64,000 bases of DNA from Actinomycetes bacterium (GTDB lineage Bacteria; Actinomycetota; Acidimicrobiia; Acidimicrobiales; RAAP-2): positions 19,408-83,407 of the forward strand of contig JAJZDI010000008.1 of the NCBI GenBank assembly GCA_021806045.1. The letters run 5' to 3'. Made by a program: the position numbers and the translations under genes. Each line of letters starts with the position of its first letter. Positions within the stretch are counted from its first letter, which is position 1. A model generated the notes under the pieces. That model was given only the letters and a program-made list of their open reading frames with translations, had not been told where the DNA came from and did not search any database. Shown here in pieces: positions 1 through 9,202 of this stretch.

Positions 1-196
1 TGAGCCAGAAGGTGCCACGACGCGAGGGTGACCGCGACGCGCTGGCTGGTGCCGGGGCGAGGGCCGATGCAGGTGTCGGGGCCAGCGGCGATGCGCCAGC
101 CGACCCAGGTGCCGACCCAGGTGCCGACCCAGGTGCCGACCCAGGAGGTGGGGCCGGCGGCGGGGCCGCACTGGTGACGGATCCGGCGGCCGGCTC

Positions 197-200
<4 letters not shown>
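1..200 (+). CDS. smc: Chromosome segregation protein SMC, C-terminal end (partial)
   Basis: The frame is open from the left edge to a TGA at 198-200 and begins with the codons for SQKVPRREGD. That resembles the conserved end of bacterial SMC proteins (a VSQ-basic motif after the second ATPase half). smc directly upstream of ftsY is a common actinobacterial arrangement. The stop overlaps the ftsY GTG start by 4 bases (GTGA), suggesting translational coupling. After the conserved motif comes a low-complexity Ala/Gly/Asp/Pro tail of about 50 residues containing an ADPG repeat. Only the tail is visible, so the assignment rests on this motif and on position. Confidence 0.65.
101..145 (+). repeat. 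12-bp tandem repeat (about 3.75 copies) in the smc tail
   Basis: The unit CGACCCAGGTGC is repeated three times exactly at 101-136 and partly at 137-145. Being a multiple of three it stays in frame and encodes (ADPG)n. It is a coding microsatellite-like tract that could vary in copy number without disrupting the protein. Confidence 0.9.
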
Positions 201-1465
<1,265 letters not shown>

Positions 1466-1608
1466 CGCTGACCGGGGAGCCGGGCCCCGTCTGTCCGCGG
1501 TGATCGAGGTGACCGCGATGCCGATGGTGGTGCCGCCACCACGTCCGGCACCGGTGCCCACGGGGGGCGACCGGCTCGCCGCCGCCGTCCTGTAGCCTCG
1601 GCAGTCGC

Positions 1609-3171
1609 ATGTTCGAGCGCCTGTCCGACCGATTCGAGGGGATCCTCGGCCGCCTCCGCAACCGGGGCCGGCTGACCGAAGCCGACATCGAAGAGGTCCT
1701 CCGCGAGATCAGGACCGCCCTCCTCGAGGCGGACGTCGAGATCGGCGTGGTGCGGACGTTCGTCGGTGCCGTCCGGGAGCGCTGCGTCGGCCTCGAGCTC
1801 TCCAGAGCCCTGAGCCCGGGCCAGCAGGTCGTCAAGATCGTCAACGAGGAGCTGACCGGCCTGCTCGGCGGCGAGTCGTTGCGGATCACCTACGCCAGCC
1901 GCCCGCCCACGGTGGTGCTGCTGGCCGGCCTCCAGGGCTCGGGCAAGACGACGACCGCGGCCAAGCTGGCCCGCTGGTTCAAGCAGCAGGGCCGCAACCC
2001 CATGCTCGTCGGAGCCGACCTCCAGCGCCCGGCCGCCGTCGAGCAGCTGCGGGTGCTGGCCGGCCAGATCGGCGTGACGGTGTTCTCGGAGCCGTCCGAC
2101 CCGGTGGCGGTGGCGCAGGCCGGCCTGGCCGAGGCCCGCCGGCTCGGGCGCGACGTCTGCATCGTCGACACGGCCGGCCGCCTGGCCATCGACGCCGAGC
2201 TGATGGAGGAGGTGCGGCGCATCGCCGAGGTGGTGTCGCCCGACTACACCTTCCTCGTCATCGACGCCATGACCGGCCAGGATGCGGTGTCCACCGCCAC
2301 CGCCTTCCACGAGACCCTCACCCTCGACGGCGTGATCCTGACCAAGCTCGACGGCGACGCCCGCGGCGGTGCCGCACTGTCGGTCAAGGAGGTGGTCGGC
2401 CGGCCCATCGCCTTCGCGTCCACCGGCGAGCGCCTGGAGGACTTCGACCTCTTCCACCCGGACCGGATGGCCGACCGCATCCTCGGGATGGGCGACGTCC
2501 TCTCCCTCATCGAGCAGGCGGAGCGGACCTTCGACGAGGGCACCGCGGCCAAGGCCGCCGCCGCCATGCTCGAGGGCCGCTTCACCCTGGATGACTTCCT
2601 CGAGCAGCTCCAACAGGTCAAGCGCATGGGACCACTCTCCGGCGTGCTGTCCATGCTCCCGGGACTGTCGAAGGACGTGAAGCAGGCGTCCTCCATGATC
2701 GACGACCGCCAGGTGGGCCAGGTGGAGGCCATCATCCGCTCGATGACCCCGGCCGAACGTGCCGATCCGTCGACCATCGACGGGTCTCGCCGGCTGCGCA
2801 TCGCCAACGGGAGCGGGACCACCACGACGGACGTCAACGCCCTCCTCAAGCAGTTCCGCGAGATGCAGAAGCTGATGAAGGGGTTCGGCAAGGGGGGCCT
2901 GGCCGGTGCCATGGGCGGGCTCGGCGGCCTGTTCGGCCGGGGCGGGCCCAAGCTGTCGCCGGCGGCCCTGGCCGAGCTGCAGGGCAGTTCCGACCTGATG
3001 GGTGGGCCCGGTGGCCCGCTGGCCGGCCTGCCTGGCGCCGGCGCCCTCCCCGGCATGGGCGGGGGCGTTCCCGGTGCCGCCGGTGGCCCGGTCCGGTCGT
3101 CGAAGGGGGCCAAGGGCAAGGGCGGTCGCAAGGGCAAGGGCGGCGGCCGGGTCACGCCGAAATCCCGGTGA
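1609..3171 (+). CDS. ffh: Signal recognition particle protein Ffh (SRP54)
   Basis: GTPase and signal-sequence-binding subunit of SRP, 520 residues. The N domain is followed by the G domain, with Walker A GLQGSGKT at residues 107-114, DTAGR from 187, and TKLDGDARGG. The M domain lies at about 300-435. The protein ends in an unusually long Gly/Pro/Met-rich and then Lys/Gly-rich basic tail (about 430-520), longer than the roughly 450-residue E. coli type. It sits between ftsY and the ribosomal/RNA-processing operon. Confidence 0.97.
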   Translation: MFERLSDRFEGILGRLRNRGRLTEADIEEVLREIRTALLEADVEIGVVRTFVGAVRERCVGLELSRALSPGQQVVKIVNEELTGLLGGESLRITYASRPPTVVLLAGLQGSGKTTTAAKLARWFKQQGRNPMLVGADLQRPAAVEQLRVLAGQIGVTVFSEPSDPVAVAQAGLAEARRLGRDVCIVDTAGRLAIDAELMEEVRRIAEVVSPDYTFLVIDAMTGQDAVSTATAFHETLTLDGVILTKLDGDARGGAALSVKEVVGRPIAFASTGERLEDFDLFHPDRMADRILGMGDVLSLIEQAERTFDEGTAAKAAAAMLEGRFTLDDFLEQLQQVKRMGPLSGVLSMLPGLSKDVKQASSMIDDRQVGQVEAIIRSMTPAERADPSTIDGSRRLRIANGSGTTTTDVNALLKQFREMQKLMKGFGKGGLAGAMGGLGGLFGRGGPKLSPAALAELQGSSDLMGGPGGPLAGLPGAGALPGMGGGVPGAAGGPVRSSKGAKGKGGRKGKGGGRVTPKSR

Positions 3172-3352
3172 CGGGGCCGGCCCGGCGGGCTGTGCACCGC
3201 ACCCCCCGAGATGGTGCGAGAATGTCGGGCGCCCCAGGGGGCGGCCGGCCCGCCGCCAGCCCCGGCGGCGTGACGAATGACCGTGCCGGGGCACCGGCTC
3301 GGCACGATGACGGATCGGATGGCCGGTCCGGGAGAGCGACGAGGAGTCCAAC

Positions 3353-3640
3353 GTGGCAGTGAAGCTCCGCCTGGTGCGGATGGGCAAGACGAAGCAGCCG
3401 ACCTACCGCCTGGTGGCGGCTGACAGCCGGTCGCCCCGCAACGGGCGGTTCATCGAGATCGTGGGCACCTACGCCCCCCGGGGACGGTCGCTCGCCGAGC
3501 CGGACGCGGTGGTCGAGATCGACAACGCCAAGGCGGTCAAATGGCTCTCGGAAGGGGCCCAGCCGACCGAGCGGGTGGCCAAGCTCCTCGAGCGCTCGGG
3601 GGCGATGGCCGAGTTCACCGCGGCCAAGGCGGCCAAGTGA
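3353..3640 (+). CDS. rpsP: 30S ribosomal protein S16
   Basis: 95 residues, the standard size for bS16. The N-terminus [18 protein letters not shown] and the following basic R-S-P-R-x-G-R-F-I-E-x-x-G-T-Y stretch are diagnostic. The start is GTG at 3353, preceded by a purine-rich GACGAGGAG about 10 bases upstream. Its TGA overlaps the next gene's ATG by one base (TGATG). The 181 bases between ffh and rpsP hold no gene and presumably carry the promoter of the rpsP-trmD operon, but no clear boxes were identified. Confidence 0.97.
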   Translation: MAVKLRLVRMGKTKQPTYRLVAADSRSPRNGRFIEIVGTYAPRGRSLAEPDAVVEIDNAKAVKWLSEGAQPTERVAKLLERSGAMAEFTAAKAAK

Positions 3641-3987
3641 TGGCGGACGGGGCTGAACCGGTCGACGACGTCCAGGAGGACGGGGACGTCAACCGGGTGG
3701 ACGCCGAGGTGGCGGCGGACGACGACGCGGGGAACCGCCGTGCCGGGGGCACCTCGCTGGCCGTGGTCCGCTACCTACTCGACGCCATCGTCGCCGAGCC
3801 CGAAGCGGTGGTGATCGACACGGAGGAGCGGAGCGGCACCGTGCGCTTCCGCATCCACGTCGCTCCCGATGACATGGGCCGGGTGATCGGTCGTCGGGGG
3901 CGGGTGGCGCAGGCCATCCGCACCGTCGTGGCCGCTGCCGGCGCCCGCGACGGCGTCTCCACCTCCGTCGACATCGTCGACGACTGA
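3640..3987 (+). CDS. khpA: KH-domain RNA-binding protein KhpA
   Basis: 115 residues. The first 40 or so are acidic and low-complexity. The KH domain follows, with the nucleic-acid-binding GxxG loop visible as GRRGR after the segment DDMGRVI. KhpA proteins bind RNA and partner with KhpB/Jag in other bacteria; here it has its usual place between rpsP and rimM. The start ATG at 3640 overlaps the rpsP stop, which decides it over upstream in-frame codons. The acidic N-terminal extension makes it longer than the roughly 80-residue family norm. Confidence 0.9.
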   Translation: MADGAEPVDDVQEDGDVNRVDAEVAADDDAGNRRAGGTSLAVVRYLLDAIVAEPEAVVIDTEERSGTVRFRIHVAPDDMGRVIGRRGRVAQAIRTVVAAAGARDGVSTSVDIVDD

Positions 3988-4000
3988 CGGGGCCCCGCCG

Positions 4001-4477
4001 GTGGCCGGCCCCCTGCTGGTCGTGGGTTCGGTGGCCCGGACCCACGGGCTGGCCGGTGACGTCATCGTCGACCTGGTGACGAACCGCACCGAGCGGGTGG
4101 CGCCCGGCACCGAACTGGTGACGGACGACGGGCGGGTGCTCCGGGTGGCGTCGTCCTCGCCTCACGGCGGCCGCTGGCGCGTCCACTTCGACGGTGTCGA
4201 CGGCATCGACGCAGCCACCGCGCTGCGTGGTGCCACCCTACGGGCGGAGCCGCTCGACGACGCCGGGGAGCTGTGGGTCCACCAGCTGGTGGGGGCCCAG
4301 GTGGTGGACGCCACCGGTACCGTGCGGGGAACGGTGACCGGGGTCCAGGCCAACCCGGCCAGCGACCTCCTCGTCCTCGACACGGGGGCCCTGGTGCCGC
4401 TGCGCTTCGTCGTCGACCTCGTCCCCGGCGAGCAGGTGACCGTCGACGTTCCCGATGGCCTCTTCGACCTCGCCTGA
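4001..4477 (+). CDS. rimM: Ribosome maturation factor RimM
   Basis: 158 residues. The N-terminal RimM barrel begins with VVGSVARTHGLAGDV. A C-terminal PRC-barrel domain includes the GELWVHQLVGAQV region and the closing LVPGEQVTVD. RimM acts in 30S head assembly and binds S19. It starts with GTG 13 bases after khpA, and its end overlaps the trmD start by 23 bases, so the two are very likely co-translated. Confidence 0.93.
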   Translation: MAGPLLVVGSVARTHGLAGDVIVDLVTNRTERVAPGTELVTDDGRVLRVASSSPHGGRWRVHFDGVDGIDAATALRGATLRAEPLDDAGELWVHQLVGAQVVDATGTVRGTVTGVQANPASDLLVLDTGALVPLRFVVDLVPGEQVTVDVPDGLFDLA

Positions 4478-5276
4478 GCCCGCCGGCAGCCCGGCCGGGA
4501 CCGGGGCCGGGGCTCGCATCGAGGTGTTCACCATCTTTCCCGACCTGGTCGAGCACTACGCGTCCGGCTCCATCGTCGGTCGGGCCCGGCGGGGGGACCT
4601 GCTCGATCTGCGTGTGCACGACCTGCGGTCAGGAGCGCAGGACCCCCACCGCTCGGTCGACGACGCCCCCTTCGGCGGCGGCCCCGGCATGGTGCTCGCC
4701 CCCGACCCCGTCTTCACCGCCGTCGAGGCGGTCGAGCGGGGACCGGCCGGCCTGGCCCGCCCCCTCTTCCTCCTCGCCCCGTCGGGGCGCCGGTTCGACC
4801 AGCGGGTGGCCGAGGAACTGGTCGGGCTGGGCGCCTTCTCGCTGCTCTGCGGGCGCTACGAGGGCGTCGACCAGCGGATCGCCGACCACCTGGTGGACGG
4901 GGCCCTCTCGCTCGGGGACGTGGTCCTGGCCGGCGGCGAGCTCGCCGCCCTGGTCATCGTCGAGGCGGTGGTCCGGCTGGTGCCCGGGGTGCTCGGGAAC
5001 GAGGCCTCGGCCGGCGACGACAGCTTCACCACCGGGCTCCTCGAGTACCCGCAGTACACGAGACCAGCCGACTTCCGGGGATGGGAGGTCCCCGAGGTCC
5101 TCCGGTCCGGGGACCACGGGAAGGTTGCCCGCTGGCGCCGGGCCCGGGCCCTCGCCGCCACCCTCGACGCCCGTCCGGACCTGATCGAGGCCCGTGGCGG
5201 CCTGGCACCCGAGGAGGTGGACCTGCTGGCCGAGGCGGGTGAGCTGGAGCTGCTCCGCCGGCGCGGCTACCATTGA
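4455..5276 (+). CDS. trmD: tRNA (guanine-N1-)-methyltransferase TrmD
   Basis: 273 residues. TrmD methylates G37 of tRNAs using S-adenosylmethionine. The core starts at RIEVFTIFPDLVEHY. The SPOUT-knot motifs LLCGRYEGVDQRI and SLGDVVLAGGELAAL and the GLLEYPQYTRP segment are present. A low-complexity N-terminal extension of about 20 residues precedes the core; it results from the ATG at 4455 inside rimM, and the true start could be slightly downstream. The 126-base gap to rplS has no ORF of note. Confidence 0.95.
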   Translation: MASSTSPEPAGSPAGTGAGARIEVFTIFPDLVEHYASGSIVGRARRGDLLDLRVHDLRSGAQDPHRSVDDAPFGGGPGMVLAPDPVFTAVEAVERGPAGLARPLFLLAPSGRRFDQRVAEELVGLGAFSLLCGRYEGVDQRIADHLVDGALSLGDVVLAGGELAALVIVEAVVRLVPGVLGNEASAGDDSFTTGLLEYPQYTRPADFRGWEVPEVLRSGDHGKVARWRRARALAATLDARPDLIEARGGLAPEEVDLLAEAGELELLRRRGYH

Positions 5277-5402
5277 CGAACCCGCCGGTTCCGGACAGGG
5301 CCCGACGTGGCCACCGGGACCGTTCCGGTGCCCTGACGTGTCGTCGGCGCCGGGCAGCCGGCAGCGGGCCAAGACGACCGACAGCCGTGGAGAGACGCGC
5401 CC

Positions 5403-5756
5403 ATGAACCCCACCGACATCATCGACGCCGACAGCCTGCGCGACGACGTGCCCGAATTCCGGCCCGGTGACACGGTCAAGGTGCACGTGCGGGTCGTCGA
5501 GGGGAACCGCGAGCGGGTCCAGGTCTTCCAGGGCGTGGTCATCCGCCGCCAGGGGACCGGCGTGCGCGAGACCTTCACCGTCCGCAAGGTGAGCTTCGGC
5601 GTGGGGGTGGAGCGGACCTTCCCCGTGCACTCGCCGATCATCGCCAAGACCGAGGTCGTCTCCTACGGCGACGTCCGGCGGGCCAAGCTGTACTACCTGC
5701 GTGACCGGCACGGCAAGGCGGCGAAGATCAAGGAACGCCGGACCGTCACCACGTGA
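5403..5756 (+). CDS. rplS: 50S ribosomal protein L19
   Basis: 117 residues, the usual size for bL19. The signature is seen in [31 protein letters not shown] and the C-terminal [19 protein letters not shown]. The ATG is preceded by GGAGAGACG. It closes the ribosomal part of the operon. The lepB and rnhB genes that often follow rplS in actinobacteria are absent here. Confidence 0.97.
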   Translation: MNPTDIIDADSLRDDVPEFRPGDTVKVHVRVVEGNRERVQVFQGVVIRRQGTGVRETFTVRKVSFGVGVERTFPVHSPIIAKTEVVSYGDVRRAKLYYLRDRHGKAAKIKERRTVTT

Positions 5757-5817
5757 TCGCCGTCGCCGTGCCCCCCGGCGCCCCGCCGGCCGGCGCCCCC
5801 CGTCCCGAGGTGGACCG

Positions 5818-6111
5818 GTGAGCGAGGAGGACCTCGAGCGCTACGAGTCGGAGATCGAGCTGGCCCTGGTGCAGGAGTACCGGGCCGTCCTCCCCATGTT
5901 CACCTACGTGGTGGAGACGGAGCGTCGCTTCTACCTGGCCAACCAGGTCGAGGTGGCCGTGCGGGAGGGGAGCTCGCCGCCGCTGATCGAGCTGACGCTG
6001 ACCGACGCCTGGGTGTGGGACATGTACCGTCCCGCCCGGTTCGTGCCGTCGGTGCGCATCCTCACCTTCCGGGACATCAACATCGAGCGGCTCCCCGACA
6101 AGGAGCTGTGA
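5818..6111 (+). CDS. DUF2469 family protein
   Basis: 97 residues, matching the actinobacterial DUF2469 family (Rv2901c type) in length and in the motifs SEEDLERYESEIELALVQEY, VVETERRFYLAN and DAWVWDMYRPARFV. The function is unknown. The GTG at 5818 gives exactly the family's N-terminus, so an earlier frame opening over rplS is not used. The gene lies between rplS and yraN as in other actinobacteria, and its stop overlaps the yraN start by 3 bases inside GTGA. Confidence 0.9.
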   Translation: MSEEDLERYESEIELALVQEYRAVLPMFTYVVETERRFYLANQVEVAVREGSSPPLIELTLTDAWVWDMYRPARFVPSVRILTFRDINIERLPDKEL

Positions 6112-6461
6112 CCGACCGGGCCGCCACCGGCGCGGCCGGCGAGGCGGCCGCGGCCGCCTGGTACGAGGCGCACGGCTACCAGGTCCTCGAGCGCAACTGG
6201 CGCCGACGTGAGGGTGAGCTCGACCTGATCGTCCGGTCGGGGCGCACCGTCGTCTTCTGCGAGGTGAAGACCCGGACCTCCGACCGCTTCGGCACCGGCG
6301 CCGAGGCGGTGACGGAGCCCAAGCAGCGGCGCATCCGGCGGCTGGCGGCACGGTGGTTCGCCGAGCTCACCCCGGCGGCGGGCCGGCGGGCGCTCACGGC
6401 CCGCTTCGACGTGGTCACGGTCGACGGCGGCGAGGTGTGCGTCATCGAGGGCGCCTTCTGA
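6108..6461 (+). CDS. yraN: UPF0102 family protein YraN (predicted endonuclease fold)
   Basis: 117 residues with the YraN/UPF0102 pattern: AAAAWYEAHGYQVLERNWR, then GELDLIV, CEVKTR and an arginine-rich helix. The E-x-D ... E-V-K arrangement is the restriction-endonuclease-like (PD-(D/E)XK) core seen across this family, whose role is not settled. The GTGA overlap with DUF2469 fixes the start at 6108. yraN often precedes comM and dprA in bacteria, and that neighbourhood is seen here with one crotonase gene interposed. Confidence 0.9.
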   Translation: MTDRAATGAAGEAAAAAWYEAHGYQVLERNWRRREGELDLIVRSGRTVVFCEVKTRTSDRFGTGAEAVTEPKQRRIRRLAARWFAELTPAAGRRALTARFDVVTVDGGEVCVIEGAF

Positions 6462-6499
6462 ACGGGGCGCCACGCCGGCCTGCCGGTAGGCTCCCCGCC

Positions 6500-7309
6500 A
6501 TGCCTGCGCCCTTCGACCCCACCACCTTCGAGACCGTGCTGGTCGACCGCACCGACGGGGTGATGACGGTGACCATGAACCGGCCCTCCCGCAAGAACGC
6601 GGCCAACGGTGCCATGTGGCGCGAGCTGCTCGCCACCTTCGACGAGGCGGCACTCGACCGCGACACCCGGGTGGTCGTCCTCACCGGCGCGGGCGACGCC
6701 TTCTGCTCCGGCGCCGACCTGAGCGCCACCGGGGACCTGGCCGGGCGCCCGGGGGATCCGTACCTGGTGCAGATGCGGGCGCTGGCCGACGTCGCCCTCC
6801 GGCTCCACCGCCTGCCCAAGCCGGCCATCGCCAAGGTGGGCGGCATCGCCGCCGGCGCCGGCATGAGCATGGCGCTCGGGTGCGACCTGGTCGTCGCGTC
6901 CGACCGGGCCCGCTTCTCCCAGATCTTCACCAAGCGGGGCCTGTCGGTGGACTTCGGGTCGTCATGGCTCCTGCCCCGCCTGATCGGCCTCCACCGGGCG
7001 AAGGAGCTCGCCTTCTTCGCCGACATCCTGTCGGCCGACGAGGCGGCGTCCTTCGGCATCGTGAACAAGGTCGTGCCCCACGACCAGCTCGACGCGGTCG
7101 TCGACGACTGGGCCGCCCGGCTGGCGGCCGGCCCGCCCCTGGCCCTGTCGCTCACCAAGACGATGCTCAACAACGCCATGGCCGTGTCGATGGACCAGGC
7201 CCTGGAGGACGAGGCGCGGGCCCAGGCGGCGAACTTCGGCACGGAGGACACGGTGGAGGCCATCCGGGCCTTCGTGGAGAAGCGCGACCCGGTCTTCACC
7301 GGGCGCTGA
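6500..7309 (+). CDS. Enoyl-CoA hydratase/isomerase family protein
   Basis: 269 residues, crotonase fold. The oxyanion-hole segments are LTGAGDAFCSGADLS and KVGGIAAGAGMSMALGCDLV. At the position of the second catalytic Glu of crotonase there is an Asp (RGLSVDFGSSWLLPRLIG). This Asp variant is common among PaaG-like and mycobacterial EchA proteins, so the exact reaction (hydratase or isomerase) cannot be assigned. The start ATG at 6500 is preceded by GGTAGGCTCC. The gene splits the usual yraN-comM-dprA neighbourhood. Confidence 0.85.
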   Translation: MPAPFDPTTFETVLVDRTDGVMTVTMNRPSRKNAANGAMWRELLATFDEAALDRDTRVVVLTGAGDAFCSGADLSATGDLAGRPGDPYLVQMRALADVALRLHRLPKPAIAKVGGIAAGAGMSMALGCDLVVASDRARFSQIFTKRGLSVDFGSSWLLPRLIGLHRAKELAFFADILSADEAASFGIVNKVVPHDQLDAVVDDWAARLAAGPPLALSLTKTMLNNAMAVSMDQALEDEARAQAANFGTEDTVEAIRAFVEKRDPVFTGR

Positions 7310-7555
7310 CCGACGGGGGCCGGTCGGGCAGCCGGCTGGCGGCCGGCCCGCCCCTGGCCGAGATCGGGACGTCGTAGGGGGAGCCGCCCGGGGGTGCAGC
7401 GGGCACGGAGGGCATCGCCGTCGGCGACGCGGCCGGACTCGAGGTCGCCCAGGCCCTCCGACATGGACTGCGGTGCGCCCGGGGTGGTGAGATTGTCGAC
7501 CGCTTGCTCGAGAGCAGCGAGGTCCTCGGGGGAGATCGACGTTGCCGTGTCGCAC
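7296..7555 (-). pseudogene. Decayed Phd/YefM-RelE-type toxin-antitoxin remnant
   Basis: On the minus strand a frame covering about 7536-7396 encodes SPEDLAALEQAVDNL and GLGDLESGRVADGDALRAR, the pattern of the C-terminal half of Phd/YefM antitoxins (SPxDLxALE, then xGxxDLxAGRxxDxDxLRAR). Just upstream, in another frame from GTG 7555, lies VRHGNVDL, resembling the antitoxin VTRHGKPVAVL strand. Just downstream, a third frame encodes YDVPISARGGPAASRLPDR and stops at 7296, resembling the start of a RelE/ParE toxin. No single intact frame joins these parts and the toxin would be under 30 residues long. I read it as a frameshifted, truncated module. The rest of 7310-7684 shows no gene. Confidence 0.45.
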
Positions 7556-7684
7556 CCTCCCCCTAGTGTCGTGGCCGTGCGATCGGCGCCTGCCCGCACC
7601 GCCTGATCGGCGATCACGGTCCGGCGACCGCGGCGCCCGCCCACCGTTGCCCCGCACGTGCGGGGCCGACCAGCGGGAGCTGCC

Positions 7685-9202
7685 GTGCTCGCCTCCATCC
7701 CATCCGCCGTCCTCCACGGAGTCGACGGGATCCCCGTGTCCGTCGAGGTCCACGTGTCCAACGGCCTGCCCGGCTTCACCGTGGTCGGCCTCCCCGACGC
7801 CGCCGTGCGCGAGTCGCGCGACCGGGTACGGGCGGCCCTCCTCTCCACCGGGCTGACGTGGCCGTTGCGACGCGTGACCGTGAACCTGGCGCCGTCCGGG
7901 GTGCGGAAGGGCGGTGCCGGGCTCGACCTCCCCATCGCCGTGGGGCTGCTGGTGGCGGCGGGGGAGCTCGCTCCGGCGTCGGTGGACGGGCTCTCCTTCG
8001 CCGGCGAGCTCGGGCTCGACGGGTCGCTCCGTCCCGTCCCCGGCGCACTGGTGGTGGCGGGCGCGCTGGCCGGCACCACACTGGTCCTGCCCGAGGCGAG
8101 CGCGGCCGAGGCTCTGGGGGCCACCGCCGGCGAGGTGCGGTGCGCCTCCCACCTGGGGGAGCTGGTCGGGCAGCTGCGGGGTCGCCGCCCGTGGCGCCAC
8201 CCCGATCCGCCGCCGCCCGTGGCACCTGTTGCCACCGAGCCGGCACCGGACCTGGCCGGGGTGCGGGGCCAGGCGCTGGGCCGGCGCGCCCTCGAGGTGG
8301 CGGCGGCCGGCGGCCACCATCTCCTCCTGGTCGGGCCGCCCGGCTCGGGCAAGACCATGATGGCCACCTGCCTGCCGGGGATCCTGCCCCCGCTGGCACC
8401 ACAGGTGGCCCTCGAGGTCCGCCGGATCCACTCGGCGGCCGGCCTCGGGCCGCCGGCCGGTCTGCCTGATCGCCCGCCCCTGCGCGCCCCCCACCCGGGC
8501 GCCTCGGCGGTGTCGCTGCTGGGTGGCGGCGCGCCCGGCATGCGTCCCGGCGAGATCAGCCTGGCCCACGGGGGCGTCCTCTTCCTCGATGAGATGGGGG
8601 AGTTCCCGGCCACCGTGCTCGACGCCCTCCGCCAGCCCTTGGAGGAGGGGCGTATCCGGGTCAGCCGGGCCCGGGCGACGGTCGACCTGCCTGCCCGCTT
8701 CCTCCTGGCGGGCGCCATGAACCCGTGCCCGTGCGGCGAGGGAGGGACACCCGGTGCCTGCCGCTGCTCCGAGTCGGCCCGGTCCCGCTACCACCGGCGC
8801 CTGTCGGGCCCCCTGCTCGATCGCTTCGACATCGCCGTGCGGGTGGAGCGCCCCGAGGCCGCCGCCCTGGTCGGGCCGGCCGGAGGCGAACCGAGCGCCC
8901 CGGTGGCCGGCCGGGTCGCCGCCGCCCGCCGGTTCGCCGCGGGCCGGAACGTGGAGTGCAACGCCCGGTTGGCCGCGGCCGAGCTCGACTCGGTGGCGCC
9001 CCTGACCACCGGCGCCTGCCGCATCCTCTCGGCAGAGGTCCAGCGGGGCGCGCTCACCGGCCGGGGGGTGGTGCGGGTGCGGCGGGTGGCTCGCACCATC
9101 GCCGACCTGGAAGGTGAGGAGGGGCCGGTCCGATCGCACCACATGGACGAGGCCCTCCTGCTGCGGTGCCGCCGGGACCTCCTGCTCGGGGCTGCTCGAT
9201 GA
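7685..9202 (+). CDS. comM: YifB/ComM family Mg-chelatase-like AAA ATPase
   Basis: 505 residues. The N-terminal ChlI domain (VEVHVSNGLPGFTVVGLPD, VTVNLAPSGVRKGGAGLDLPIAVG) is followed by an AAA+ domain with Walker A GPPGSGKT at residues 217-224 and Walker B GGVLFLDEMGEF. Next come a cysteine cluster (NPCPCG, CRCSE) and the C-terminal Mg-chelatase domain. ComM is a branch-migration helicase in natural transformation of Gram-negative bacteria. GTG at 7685 gives the conserved MLASIPSAVLHGVDG start. The stop overlaps the dprA ATG (ATGA). Confidence 0.93.
   Translation: MLASIPSAVLHGVDGIPVSVEVHVSNGLPGFTVVGLPDAAVRESRDRVRAALLSTGLTWPLRRVTVNLAPSGVRKGGAGLDLPIAVGLLVAAGELAPASVDGLSFAGELGLDGSLRPVPGALVVAGALAGTTLVLPEASAAEALGATAGEVRCASHLGELVGQLRGRRPWRHPDPPPPVAPVATEPAPDLAGVRGQALGRRALEVAAAGGHHLLLVGPPGSGKTMMATCLPGILPPLAPQVALEVRRIHSAAGLGPPAGLPDRPPLRAPHPGASAVSLLGGGAPGMRPGEISLAHGGVLFLDEMGEFPATVLDALRQPLEEGRIRVSRARATVDLPARFLLAGAMNPCPCGEGGTPGACRCSESARSRYHRRLSGPLLDRFDIAVRVERPEAAALVGPAGGEPSAPVAGRVAAARRFAAGRNVECNARLAAAELDSVAPLTTGACRILSAEVQRGALTGRGVVRVRRVARTIADLEGEEGPVRSHHMDEALLLRCRRDLLLGAAR

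Noticed and set aside
7394-7606. Plus-strand 70-codon ORF after the crotonase
   Set aside because: Ser/Arg/Pro-rich with no start signal; the opposite strand carries the recognisable antitoxin-like segments.
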